DNA of 64,000 nucleotides from Rhodoferax sp. (GTDB lineage Bacteria; Pseudomonadota; Gammaproteobacteria; Burkholderiales; Burkholderiaceae_C). This document shows, piece by piece, positions 26,230-33,754 of this stretch. The DNA lies in the NCBI RefSeq assembly GCF_013297935.1, contig NZ_JAAFIX010000006.1, positions 1 through 64,000 on the forward strand, written 5' to 3'. The translations under genes were made by a program, and so were the position numbers. The first letter of the stretch is position 1; every line of letters begins with the position of its first letter. The notes under the pieces were generated by a model that had not been told where the DNA came from, ran no database searches, and saw nothing but the letters and a program-made list of their open reading frames with translations.

Positions 26230-26408
26230 GGTCGGGTTCCTTTGGCCCCTGCCGGGGCCGGTGCGAGAAATTGGCTTGCAACGCTGTTGCCGTCTACGGT
26301 TACCCGTTGGTCACGGACAAAAAACCACCACAAGGCCACCAGAACGGCGAGCTTGACGAGCAGCACTATGGTGAGTTTCCGAAGGAGTTTTTTGTCGAGA
26401 AGGTTCAT
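26226..26408 (-). CDS. cydP: Putative cytochrome oxidase small subunit CydP
   Basis: 60 residues. The start is MNLLDKKLLRKLTIVLLVKL, followed by one membrane helix and ALWWFFVRDQRVTVDG, matching the CydP family that precedes cydA in betaproteobacteria. The function is unproven; an assembly or accessory role for cytochrome bd is inferred from synteny. It is the first gene of the cydPABX-ybgE operon and has a sigma-54-like promoter about 29 bases upstream. Confidence 0.85.
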   Translation of the reverse strand: MNLLDKKLLRKLTIVLLVKLAVLVALWWFFVRDQRVTVDGNSVASQFLAPAPAGAKGTRP

Positions 26409-26436
26409 GGCGAGCCAGGGAGGGTGCAAGAAACAG

Positions 26437-26451
26437 TCAATTTCTGTGCCA
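26437..26451 (-). promoter_or_regulatory. Candidate sigma-54 promoter for cydPABX
   Basis: On the minus strand TGGCACAGAAATTGA has GG and the -12 dinucleotide separated by 10 bases. The -24 element TGGCAC is perfect; the -12 element is TTGA instead of TTGC. It is 29 bases from the cydP start and faces a divergently encoded sigma-54 activator. Confidence 0.6.
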
Positions 26452-26479
26452 TCCGGCCGCTCACTGAAATAGCTATACA

Positions 26480-26492
26480 AATCAACAGCTTA
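26480..26492. promoter_or_regulatory. IHF-like site
   Basis: AATCAACAGCTTA fits the IHF consensus WATCAANNNNTTR exactly. It lies between the predicted activator sites and the -24/-12 promoter, where DNA bending would bring them together. Confidence 0.45.
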
Positions 26493-26523
26493 GGTATTTC
26501 ATAACCTGCCGCTGTGCCTCTTG

Positions 26524-26564
26524 CTTGTGCCATAAATGGCGCAACACTGCCACTGCTGGCACAA
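26524..26564. promoter_or_regulatory. Tandem dyad upstream activating sequence
   Basis: Two copies of TGCCA-N4-TGGC followed by GCAA or ACAA start at 26528 and 26548, a 20-base period (about two helical turns). They lie 75-125 bases upstream of the cydP -24/-12 element and 28-68 bases before the regulator's start, the expected position for an NtrC-type enhancer. Confidence 0.55.
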
Positions 26565-26591
26565 TGCAATTTTGTGACGGATGGAGCCAAC

Positions 26592-27896
26592 GTGGCCTTG
26601 CTACCTGAGTTAATGTCGTATCTGGAAGGGCTCAGCGAACCGCACATACTGTTTGATAAGCAGTATCGGATCTTGGCTGCCAATCAGGCGTATCGAAGGC
26701 AGTTCAGCCCGGCACACAGCGTTGTAGGACGCACCTGTTACGAGGTGTCGCACCATTTCCATGTTCCGTGCGACCAGGCGGGTGAGTCGTGCCCGCTGGC
26801 GAGAGCGCGGGAGTCCGGACAGCGCGAGCGGGTAGTGCACCTGCACCATACGCCGCGTGGTGAAGAGTACGTGAACATTGAACTCGTACCCTTGGTGGAT
26901 GCCGGTGGCGAGCAAGCCTTTTATGTGGAGAAGATGCAAGCCCTCCCGATGGCGCACGGTCGGCCGGTTGCCAAGGGTTTAATTGGTCGCTCCCATGCAT
27001 TCCAATCCATGCTGGAGCTGGTGGCGAGAGTGGCCCCGTCTATGGCTGCTGTCATTCTCTTAGGCGAGTCCGGAACCGGCAAAGAGTTGGTTGCCCAGGC
27101 GCTCCACGACGCCAGTGACCGGGCGCAGAAGCCTTTTGTCGTGGTGGATTGCGCCAGTATTCCGGAGAGCCTGTTCGAGTCGGAGCTGTTCGGGCACGAG
27201 CGGGGTGCGTTTACCGGCGCTAACTTCGCGCGCGGCGGGCTTGTGGAAGCCGCAAGCGGAGGGACGCTCTTTCTGGACGAGGCGGGCGATATTCCCCTCA
27301 CGATGCAAGTCAAGTTGCTGCGGCTTCTGGAGTCCGGGACTTACCGTCGGGTCGGGAGTACAGACCTGCGCCACGCCGATATCCGTGTCGTGTCCGCCAC
27401 CCACCGGGATTTGCCGGGCATGGTGGCCGGGGGCAGCTTTCGCGAAGATTTGTACTACCGGCTGGCCACTTTCCCCATTCATTTGCCTGCGCTCAGGGAG
27501 CGCCGGGACGACATACCTTTGCTGAGTGCAGCACTGCTGACCCGCATTAACCCGAAGCGCAAGCTCGCCATCAGCCCCGACGCAGCGGCGTTTTTGCAGC
27601 AACAGCCCTTTTCGGGGAATGTGCGCGAGCTTCGTAATTTGCTGGAGCGTGCATCCATACTGTGTGACGGTGACACGCTGGAGCCCGCGCACTTGTCGCA
27701 AAGTGTGAGGGCCGGGGTAAGCGTCTCGCCGGGGCCTACAACGCCAGCGCCGTCCCAGCCCTTGCGGGCTGCTGAGATCGATGCGTTCAAACAACTCGTC
27801 CAATCGCACACCGGTACCCGCGCCGCGCTCGCCCGCAGTTTGGGAATAAGCACCCGTTCTCTGTACCGCAAATTGAAAGAGCTGGGCATGTCCTGA
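26592..27896 (+). CDS. Sigma-54-dependent activator with Cys-rich PAS sensor, likely controls cyd
   Basis: About 434 residues. The N-terminal PAS domain (about 10-110) has Cys49, Cys60 and Cys67 in GRTCYEVSHHFHVPC and GESCPL, so a redox or metal/haem cofactor is possible. The AAA+ domain shows GESGTGKE (Walker A), the sigma-54 contact loop GAFTGA and LFLDEAGDI. The C-terminal Fis-type HTH is ARSLGISTRSLYRKLKELG. GTG 26592 is preferred over GTG 26514 because the tandem dyad would otherwise lie inside the coding region. It is divergent from cydPABX, whose upstream region carries matching promoter elements. Confidence 0.87.
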   Translation: MALLPELMSYLEGLSEPHILFDKQYRILAANQAYRRQFSPAHSVVGRTCYEVSHHFHVPCDQAGESCPLARARESGQRERVVHLHHTPRGEEYVNIELVPLVDAGGEQAFYVEKMQALPMAHGRPVAKGLIGRSHAFQSMLELVARVAPSMAAVILLGESGTGKELVAQALHDASDRAQKPFVVVDCASIPESLFESELFGHERGAFTGANFARGGLVEAASGGTLFLDEAGDIPLTMQVKLLRLLESGTYRRVGSTDLRHADIRVVSATHRDLPGMVAGGSFREDLYYRLATFPIHLPALRERRDDIPLLSAALLTRINPKRKLAISPDAAAFLQQQPFSGNVRELRNLLERASILCDGDTLEPAHLSQSVRAGVSVSPGPTTPAPSQPLRAAEIDAFKQLVQSHTGTRAALARSLGISTRSLYRKLKELGMS

Positions 27897-27963
27897 TGGA
27901 TACCGTGCCATACTGAATCGGCAAGCGGACCGCACGCCGTGGTCCGGCAAATGGAGCTCCACC

Positions 27964-28806
27964 ATGCTGAAACTCGCTCTCGCCCGCCATGGCATTTCTC
28001 GTGTCCTGCTGCTGGGCTTGCTGACCACGGTGCTGGGTGCCCGGGCTGAAACCTACAGCTTTGCGGTGGTGCCGCAGTTCCCGGTGGTCGAGGTTTTCCG
28101 GACCTGAAGACCTGTGCTGGATGCGCTTGAGGCGGAGACCGGCCACAAGTTCGAGCTGAAAACCTCGGACACCATTCCGAAGTTTGAGGCCTCGTTCATG
28201 GCCGCCGAGCCCGACTTCGCGTACATGAACCCTTACCACGCGGTCATGGCGCGCCGCGGTGCAGGCTACATCCCCCTGGTGCGCAGCAAAGATTCTTTGT
28301 CCGGCATTCTGGTCGTGCGCAGCGACAGCGCCATTCGTGAGCTGGCAGAGCTGCGGGGCAGCACCATTGCTTACCCGGCTCCCAACGCTTTCGGTGCGTC
28401 GCTCTACATGCGCGCGCTGCTGGGTGAGCGCTTCAAAATTCCTACCGAGGCCACGTATGTGCAAACGCACGTCAATGCCTACCGCGCCGTCATCCGCAAC
28501 GACAACCCGGCGGCAGGCGGCATCCGCTCGACCCTGGAGCGCGAGCCCGCCGAGGTCCGCGACAAACTGCGGGTGCTGTACGAGACCCCGGCCACCGCAT
28601 CGCACCCTGTGGCGGCGCACCCTCGGGTCAGTGCCGCAACCCGCACTGCCGTGCGCGCGGCCTTGCTGAAGCTGGCCAAAACCGAAGCGGGCAACAAAAT
28701 GCTGGACGCAGTGTCCCTGGATGGCGTGGTCGAGGCCGACTACGCCAAGGACTACGCGCCCCTGGAGGCGCTACGCCTCGAACGGTTTGTGGTGCAGCCC
28801 AAGTAA
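27964..28806 (+). pseudogene. PhnD-like phosphate/phosphonate binding protein gene interrupted by TGA
   Basis: One frame of 281 codons contains a single stop. Codons 1-47 encode a signal peptide (LLLGLLTTVLGARA, then ETYSFAVVPQFP). Codon 48 is TGA at 28105-28107, in RT*RPVLDALEAETG; family members usually have Trp here, so TGG to TGA is the simplest explanation. The rest (EASFMAAEPDFAYMNPYHAVM; GSTIAYPAPNAFGASLYMRALL) is intact. GGAG precedes ATG 27964. A GTG restart at 28114 would lack the signal peptide. The sensor kinase downstream (18-base gap) suggests the protein was a periplasmic sensing partner. Confidence 0.8.
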
Positions 28807-28824
28807 GCCGAGCGCCGCGACAGC

Positions 28825-30624
28825 ATGGCTCCTCACCCGCCCACGAAAAAACCGCTTGCAAAGGCACCGTGGTCCCTGCTGGCGCAGGTGTCCTGGTTGA
28901 CGATTGCGGTCACCTTGCTCTCCATGCTGGCGTACGGGTTGTGGTTCGAATCGCGCATTGCGCGTACCAACCTTGAAGCTGCGCAAAACCAGGCCCGCAC
29001 CTTGGCTGCCACGGTGGCCACCGCCGCGGAGCGCGCGGTCATTGCCCGTGACAGTGGCGAATTGGAAACTCTGCTTATCAACATGCGCAACGCTCCGCAT
29101 CTGGTGCAACTGGCGGTGTTGGACCCCCTCGGTAAGCCACGCGCGGTGGTCGATGTGTCTGCAGACCGGGAGCCGCGCTTGAACTTTGAACTCGGGACCC
29201 AGACACCGCCTGCGGTGGCGGCCGTGGACTTGCGCTTGATCGGCAGCGATGACAGCGGCCGCATTGAGGTGTGGGCACCGATCCAGGTCGGCACGCTGGT
29301 GGGCTGGACGCGCATTACCCTGGATAGGCGCGGCGAGGCAGACGCCCGTGCACTGGTGCGGCAGCAGACCGTGGTGTCCGCGCTGCTCACTGCCGCCGTG
29401 ACGGTGCTGGCCTTGTTTGTTTTCTTGCGGACACGATTGCGCCCTGTGGCGCAGTGTGCTGCCTTTGCGGAAGGCATTGCCAGGAACTTCGGTGCGACCC
29501 TGGCGGTGCCGGCGCGCAGCCGCGAGGTGGCGATGCTCCAGAGCTCGCTCAACGAAGCCTCACTGCAGTTAGAGCAGCAATACCACGACATCGTAGAACG
29601 CAACGAGCGTCTGGACGCGATCTTCTCCCTCAGCTCCGATGGCTTGGTGGTGTTCGGCGCTGACGGCGTGCTGGCCTATGCCAACCCCGCCATGGTGGCC
29701 CTGGCCGGCATGGCCGTGTTCACCGGCCAAACCAAGGCGGACTTTGACGCGGGGTGGGAGCACCAATGCGAGTGTCCGCAAGACTACAGGGCGGCCAACG
29801 CCACCAACACCGACACCGTGACCGAGATACTGACGGTCCGGCCGGTGCGTCGCCTCTTGCGGCGCGAGCACCGGGTCAACCAGCGCGGGCAGATGGTGCT
29901 CTATTTCCGGGACATCACGGCCGAGTCGGATGTAGCTCGCATGAAGAGCGAGTTTTTGACCACCGCAGCCCATGAGCTGCGCACGCCCATGGTGAGCGTG
30001 TTCGGCTTTGTGGAGCTGTTGCTCAACCGCAAGTACCCCGAGGAAACCCAGCGCAACATGCTGCAGGTCATCCATCGCCAGTCGAAGCTGCTCATCAGCA
30101 TGGTGACTGAACTGCTGGACCTCGCCCGCATCGAGGCCCGCGCGGGTAAAGACTTTGAACTGGCTGTGCAGCCGCTGGCAGGGCTGATAGAAGAAACCTG
30201 CGCTGCCATCTCCTTCCCGGAGGGGACCCACACGCTGGCGCTTGAGCTACCGCCGGCAGATTTGCTGGCGGAATTCGATGCCGCCAAAATGCGTCAGGCG
30301 CTGGGCAATGTGGTGGCCAACGCCGTGAAGTACTCGCCCCAGGGCGGGCTGGTGCAGGTCATGGTGCTATGCCTTCCCGCACAAGGCGGCGTGCGCGAAG
30401 CCGGTATTGCGGTGCGGGACCACGGCATCGGCATGACGCCCGAGCAGTGTGCCCATGCGTTTGAGCGTTTTTACCGCGCGGATGCGTCGGGCAACATCCC
30501 CGGCACCGGCTTGGGCCTCTCGTTGGTGAAAGAAATTGTGGAACTGCATGCCGGCCGGGTGGAGCTGCAAAGCAGCCCCGGCGCCGGCACCACCGTCACG
30601 CTGTGGCTGCCGCTCAAAGACTAG
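28825..30624 (+). CDS. Membrane histidine kinase with PAS domain (orphan)
   Basis: 599 residues. Two transmembrane helices (about 22-42 and 190-210) flank a periplasmic domain. A HAMP-like linker, coiled segment and PAS domain (about 265-365) follow, with DAGWEHQCECPQDYRAAN inside. The HisKA box is FLTTAAHELRTPMVSVFGF and the ATPase has LGNVVANAVKYSPQGG, DHGIGM and GTGLGLSLVKEIVELH. No response regulator gene is adjacent. The interrupted PhnD-like gene immediately before it suggests that this kinase reads a periplasmic binding protein whose gene is now broken. Confidence 0.88.
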   Translation: MAPHPPTKKPLAKAPWSLLAQVSWLTIAVTLLSMLAYGLWFESRIARTNLEAAQNQARTLAATVATAAERAVIARDSGELETLLINMRNAPHLVQLAVLDPLGKPRAVVDVSADREPRLNFELGTQTPPAVAAVDLRLIGSDDSGRIEVWAPIQVGTLVGWTRITLDRRGEADARALVRQQTVVSALLTAAVTVLALFVFLRTRLRPVAQCAAFAEGIARNFGATLAVPARSREVAMLQSSLNEASLQLEQQYHDIVERNERLDAIFSLSSDGLVVFGADGVLAYANPAMVALAGMAVFTGQTKADFDAGWEHQCECPQDYRAANATNTDTVTEILTVRPVRRLLRREHRVNQRGQMVLYFRDITAESDVARMKSEFLTTAAHELRTPMVSVFGFVELLLNRKYPEETQRNMLQVIHRQSKLLISMVTELLDLARIEARAGKDFELAVQPLAGLIEETCAAISFPEGTHTLALELPPADLLAEFDAAKMRQALGNVVANAVKYSPQGGLVQVMVLCLPAQGGVREAGIAVRDHGIGMTPEQCAHAFERFYRADASGNIPGTGLGLSLVKEIVELHAGRVELQSSPGAGTTVTLWLPLKD

Positions 30625-30633
30625 CGTGCCGGT

Positions 30634-30894
30634 TCAGTGGCCGGCCTCCGGTGCGTCGGTTTCTGTGTTCAGGTCCGCAGCGGAAAGCCCCAGCGTTTGT
30701 GTCATCCAGCAGCAGGCACCGGTAATAGCCCAGAACGCGAAAAAGCTCAGGCTGTAGGTGCCTGCGTCGCTCAGGTGCAGGTTGTGCCCGAACCAGCGCA
30801 GATCGTGCGGGTCGAACAGCCCGAAAATCAAGAGTTCCATGGCAGCGGCTCCCAGAAAAGCGGGCCAGACGATTTGCATCCAGGTTTTTTGCAT
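30634..30894 (-). CDS. Small two-helix membrane protein, unknown function
   Basis: 86 residues. Two membrane helices (WPAFLGAAAMELLIFGLF and YSLSFFAFWAITGACCWM) surround a short polar loop with DPHDLRWFGHNLHLSD. GGAGCC precedes the ATG. It lies 9 bases downstream of ccoG and is probably co-transcribed. The family is often seen next to ccoG in Burkholderiales (recollection, not checked). A role in oxidase assembly is only a guess. Confidence 0.7.
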   Translation of the reverse strand: MQKTWMQIVWPAFLGAAAMELLIFGLFDPHDLRWFGHNLHLSDAGTYSLSFFAFWAITGACCWMTQTLGLSAADLNTETDAPEAGH

Positions 30895-30903
30895 GGCGGC
30901 TCC

Positions 30904-32373
30904 TTAGCGGGGGACGATGAAGATCGATTTTTCGACCACGCGGGCTGCGCCCTGCCGGGTACCGATCTCAAAGGTGAACGGGTGTGACCCCGGTGGCAAG
31001 GCGTCGTAGGGAACCTGCACCCGCACCGCGACCCAGCGCGACTCGGTAGAGGCCACCGGCACCGACGGGGTATCCATCTCCACGCTGACCCCGTTCAGGC
31101 CACTGGCGGAGATCACAAAGTCCTGGTCCTGCTCCATCACGTTCATGATTTGCAGGCGGTACACGTTTTCAATTTTGCCGCCGGCGGCAATCCGGGCGAG
31201 TGCACCGCGGTCCCGCACCACATCGACTTTGAACGGGTCGCGCAGCGCCAGGCTCACGCCCATGGCCACCATGACTGCCAGCAAGATACCGCTGTAAATC
31301 AGCACCCGCGGACGCAGCACATGGCGCAAGGTTTGCGCAGAAGTCCAGTGCTGGTTCACTGCGTTTTCGGTGGAGTATTTGACGAGGCCACGGGCGTAGC
31401 CCACCTTGTCCATCACCGAGTCACACACATCGGCGCAAGCGCCGCAGCCGATGCACTCGTACTGCAAGCCCTTGCGGATATCGATACCGGTGGGGCAGAC
31501 CTGCACGCACAAGCTGCAGTCCACACACGAACCCAGGTTCAAGGCGGCAGGGTCTGCTTTTTTGCTGCGCGGGCCACGGGGCTCGCCGCGGTCCCGGTCG
31601 TAGGTCACGATCAGGGTGTCCTTGTCAAACATGGCGCTCTGGAATCGGGCATACGGGCACATGTATTTGCACACCTGCTCACGCATGTGGCCCGCAAAGC
31701 CATAGGTCGCAAAGGCATAAAAGAAGATCCAGAAAATTTCCCAGGCGCCCAGCGTCCAGCCGGCCACCGCGCTGCTCAGCGCGTGAATCGGCGTGAAGTA
31801 GCCCACAAAGGTAAACCCGGTCCAGAGCGCCAATGCCACCCACATGGCTTGTTTGGCGGACTTCCTCCAGAGCTTGTCCCAGCTCCAGGGAGCCGCGTCG
31901 CGTCGCATACGGGCCGAGCGGTCACCCTCGGCCAGTTTCTCCAGCCAGAGAAAAATCTCGGTGTACACCGTTTGCGGGCAGGCATAGCCGCACCACAAAC
32001 GGCCGGCCACGGCGGTAAACAGAAACAGGGAAAAAGCAGAAATCACCAGCAGGCCGGTGAGGTAAATGAAGTCTTGCGGATACAGCACCAGGTTGAAGAT
32101 GTAAAAGCGCCGCGCGCCCAGATCAAACAACACTGCCTGGCGTTGCCCCCATTCCAACCACGGGGTGAAATAGAACACCAGCTGGGTGATGAACACAATT
32201 GCCCAGCGCCACTTGGCGAAATATCCCGTGACGCTGCGCGGATAGATCTTTTTGTGGGCCTGGTACAGGGCGACCATTTCCGCATCGGCACCCGGCGGCG
32301 GCTCGATGGGGCTGCGATCCGGGTTCGGTGCGATCGGGATCACTTTGTGCGGTCTGTCAGACGGAGTGCTCAT
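30904..32373 (-). CDS. ccoG: Cytochrome c oxidase accessory protein CcoG (FixG/RdxA)
   Basis: About 489 residues. It is a polyferredoxin with several membrane helices and the copper/iron-linked motifs RLWCGYACPQTVYTE and CKYMCPYARFQ. Two [4Fe-4S] ligand sets follow (CVDCSLCVQVCPTGID and CIGCGACADVCDSVMDK). The C-terminal Ig-like domain contains RWVAVRVQVPYDALPPG. CcoG is a cupric reductase needed for cbb3 oxidase maturation. No ccoNOQP genes are in the window. ATG 32373 has better spacing from GAGAG than ATG 32379. A FNR-like box lies 66 bases upstream. Confidence 0.95.
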   Translation of the reverse strand: MSTPSDRPHKVIPIAPNPDRSPIEPPPGADAEMVALYQAHKKIYPRSVTGYFAKWRWAIVFITQLVFYFTPWLEWGQRQAVLFDLGARRFYIFNLVLYPQDFIYLTGLLVISAFSLFLFTAVAGRLWCGYACPQTVYTEIFLWLEKLAEGDRSARMRRDAAPWSWDKLWRKSAKQAMWVALALWTGFTFVGYFTPIHALSSAVAGWTLGAWEIFWIFFYAFATYGFAGHMREQVCKYMCPYARFQSAMFDKDTLIVTYDRDRGEPRGPRSKKADPAALNLGSCVDCSLCVQVCPTGIDIRKGLQYECIGCGACADVCDSVMDKVGYARGLVKYSTENAVNQHWTSAQTLRHVLRPRVLIYSGILLAVMVAMGVSLALRDPFKVDVVRDRGALARIAAGGKIENVYRLQIMNVMEQDQDFVISASGLNGVSVEMDTPSVPVASTESRWVAVRVQVPYDALPPGSHPFTFEIGTRQGAARVVEKSIFIVPR

Positions 32374-32438
32374 AAACATACTCTCAAGTGAAATGCGGAA
32401 TTCCGACGCTCATGGTAGGGGTATGTAATTTTCTTTTG

Positions 32439-32452
32439 ATGATCTAGGTCAA
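32439..32452 (-). promoter_or_regulatory. FNR-like box upstream of ccoG
   Basis: On the minus strand TTGACCTAGATCAT matches TTGATNNNNATCAA at 8 of 10 positions. It is centred about 72 bases from the ccoG start, and anaerobic control of ccoG by FNR/FixK is common. The rest of the 257-base gap (32374-32630) holds the pump promoter at its right end and no gene. Confidence 0.5.
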
Positions 32453-32577
32453 GAATCGGCGCGCTTTATGCCGAAAACCGGGGTTTCGTGAGTCGCAGAC
32501 CTCCGCGTCGACTGCGTTGAATTTCCTTTTTTTGTTCCATCCGCTCCTTGTGAGCGATACCTTCATTGCGAAAGTGC

Positions 32578-32607
32578 TTGCATACCCTATGGGGTATTAA
32601 ATATACT
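32578..32607 (+). promoter_or_regulatory. Pump operon promoter with CsoR-family operator in the spacer
   Basis: A -35 TTGCAT (32578-32583) and -10 TATACT (32602-32607) are 18 bases apart. The perfect palindrome ATACCCTATGGGGTAT (32582-32597) occupies the spacer, the classic location and sequence type for CsoR/RcnR/CstR-family operators. A related second half-site (GGGGTAT) lies at 32612-32618. Confidence 0.72.
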
Positions 32608-32630
32608 ATGCGGGGTATCAAGGAAAACTC

Positions 32631-33728
32631 ATGACACACACCGCACTCCACCTCCGCTCCACTTTCCGCCCCGGGACCATCGCGCTGGCTTCCCTCGTCG
32701 GTATCGCTCTGGCCTGGTCGGCCGTCGGCCCGGTGCGGGCGCAAGGGGCCTCTGCGCCAGTGCCCACGGCGACAGTGGGAGTCAAACAGGCCGCTGCCGC
32801 CAGTTATCTGGATGGGGTTATTCAGCCGGTCAAGCAAAGCACGGTGTCGGCCCAAGCGTCCGGGCGCATTGCCAGCTTTCTGGTGAAGGCGGGCGACAAG
32901 GTCCGGGCCGGTCAACTGATTGCCACCATTGACGACCGCGAGGCCGCAGTCGGGCAGCAGCGCAGCCAGGCCCAGATGGACCAGGCGGAGGCCGATCTGC
33001 GCAACGCCAAAGCCCACTTTGAGCGCACCCGGGACCTGCAGACCAAGGGCTTTATCAGCCGTGCGGCCCTGGATACGGCCGATGCCCAGCTCAAAAGCGC
33101 CCAGGCGCAACGCGACCAGGCCAACGCAGCCACCCGGCAGACCAGCCTGGCCCAAAGCTACACCCGCGTGACCGCTCCCTTTGACGGTTGGGTGCTCCAG
33201 ACCGATGCGCAAGCCGGTGACCTGGCCGTGCCCGGCAAAGCCCTGGCGGTGATTTACGCACCCTTGCCCCTCCGTGCGGTGGTGCAAGTACCGGCCTCCC
33301 GTAGCAGCCAGCTTGGCCAGGCCGCGGACGTGCAAGTGCAAGCCGGCGACGCAGACACCGGTCCCTGGGTCACACCGACGTCTAAAAGCTTGATTCCGTC
33401 GTCCGACCCGGTGTCCCAAACCATCGAATGGCGGCTGGACCTGCCTGCCGCCCAGAGCACCGGTTGGGTGCCCGGCCAGCAGGTGCGTGTGCGCTTGGGC
33501 ACCCCCAAGGGCGCAGACCGCACCGCCCTGGCTGTGCCGGAGCAGGCCATTGTTCGCCGGGGGGAGTTGACGGCGGTGTATGTGCAGGTCGGCCCCCAAT
33601 TCAGCCTGCGCGCCGTGCGCTTGGGGGAAAAGCTGGGCGCGGAGGGCACGGTGGTGCTTGCAGGGCTCAAGTCCGGTGACGTGGTGGCGCTCGACCCGGT
33701 CCGCGCTGCACAACCCGCAACCCGTTGA
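32631..33728 (+). CDS. RND efflux periplasmic adaptor (membrane fusion protein)
   Basis: 365 residues. A signal peptide (ALASLVGIALAWSAVGPVRAQ) precedes the adaptor core. The lipoyl-like half motif is SGRIASFLVKAGDKVRAGQLIATID, and the alpha-hairpin lies about residues 105-165. The second lipoyl half has YTRVTAPFDGWVLQTDAQAGD. It connects the RND pump (next gene) to an outer-membrane channel. It is first in an operon that also encodes sulfide:quinone oxidoreductase, a CsoR-like regulator and TolC. Confidence 0.9.
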   Translation: MTHTALHLRSTFRPGTIALASLVGIALAWSAVGPVRAQGASAPVPTATVGVKQAAAASYLDGVIQPVKQSTVSAQASGRIASFLVKAGDKVRAGQLIATIDDREAAVGQQRSQAQMDQAEADLRNAKAHFERTRDLQTKGFISRAALDTADAQLKSAQAQRDQANAATRQTSLAQSYTRVTAPFDGWVLQTDAQAGDLAVPGKALAVIYAPLPLRAVVQVPASRSSQLGQAADVQVQAGDADTGPWVTPTSKSLIPSSDPVSQTIEWRLDLPAAQSTGWVPGQQVRVRLGTPKGADRTALAVPEQAIVRRGELTAVYVQVGPQFSLRAVRLGEKLGAEGTVVLAGLKSGDVVALDPVRAAQPATR

Positions 33729-33754
33729 TCTGCACCCGCACCCACGAGGCCGTC

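Noticed and set aside
26514..26591. Longer N-terminus of the sigma-54 regulator from GTG 26514
   Set aside because: It would place the tandem dyad operator inside the coding region, and the extension has no domain similarity; GTG 26592 fits better, though not proven.
27926..27946. Hairpin CGGACC/GGTCCG between the sigma-54 regulator and the PhnD-like gene
   Set aside because: It has no T-run on either strand and a short stem, so I do not call it a terminator or riboswitch.
28114..28806. Independent gene starting at GTG 28114
   Set aside because: It lacks a ribosome site and signal peptide, and the same frame upstream encodes the missing leader before one TGA, so it is the 3' part of an interrupted gene.
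32433..32452. FNR box for the plus-strand pump operon
   Set aside because: The same motif is about 150 bases from the pump's promoter but well placed for ccoG, so I assigned it to ccoG only.
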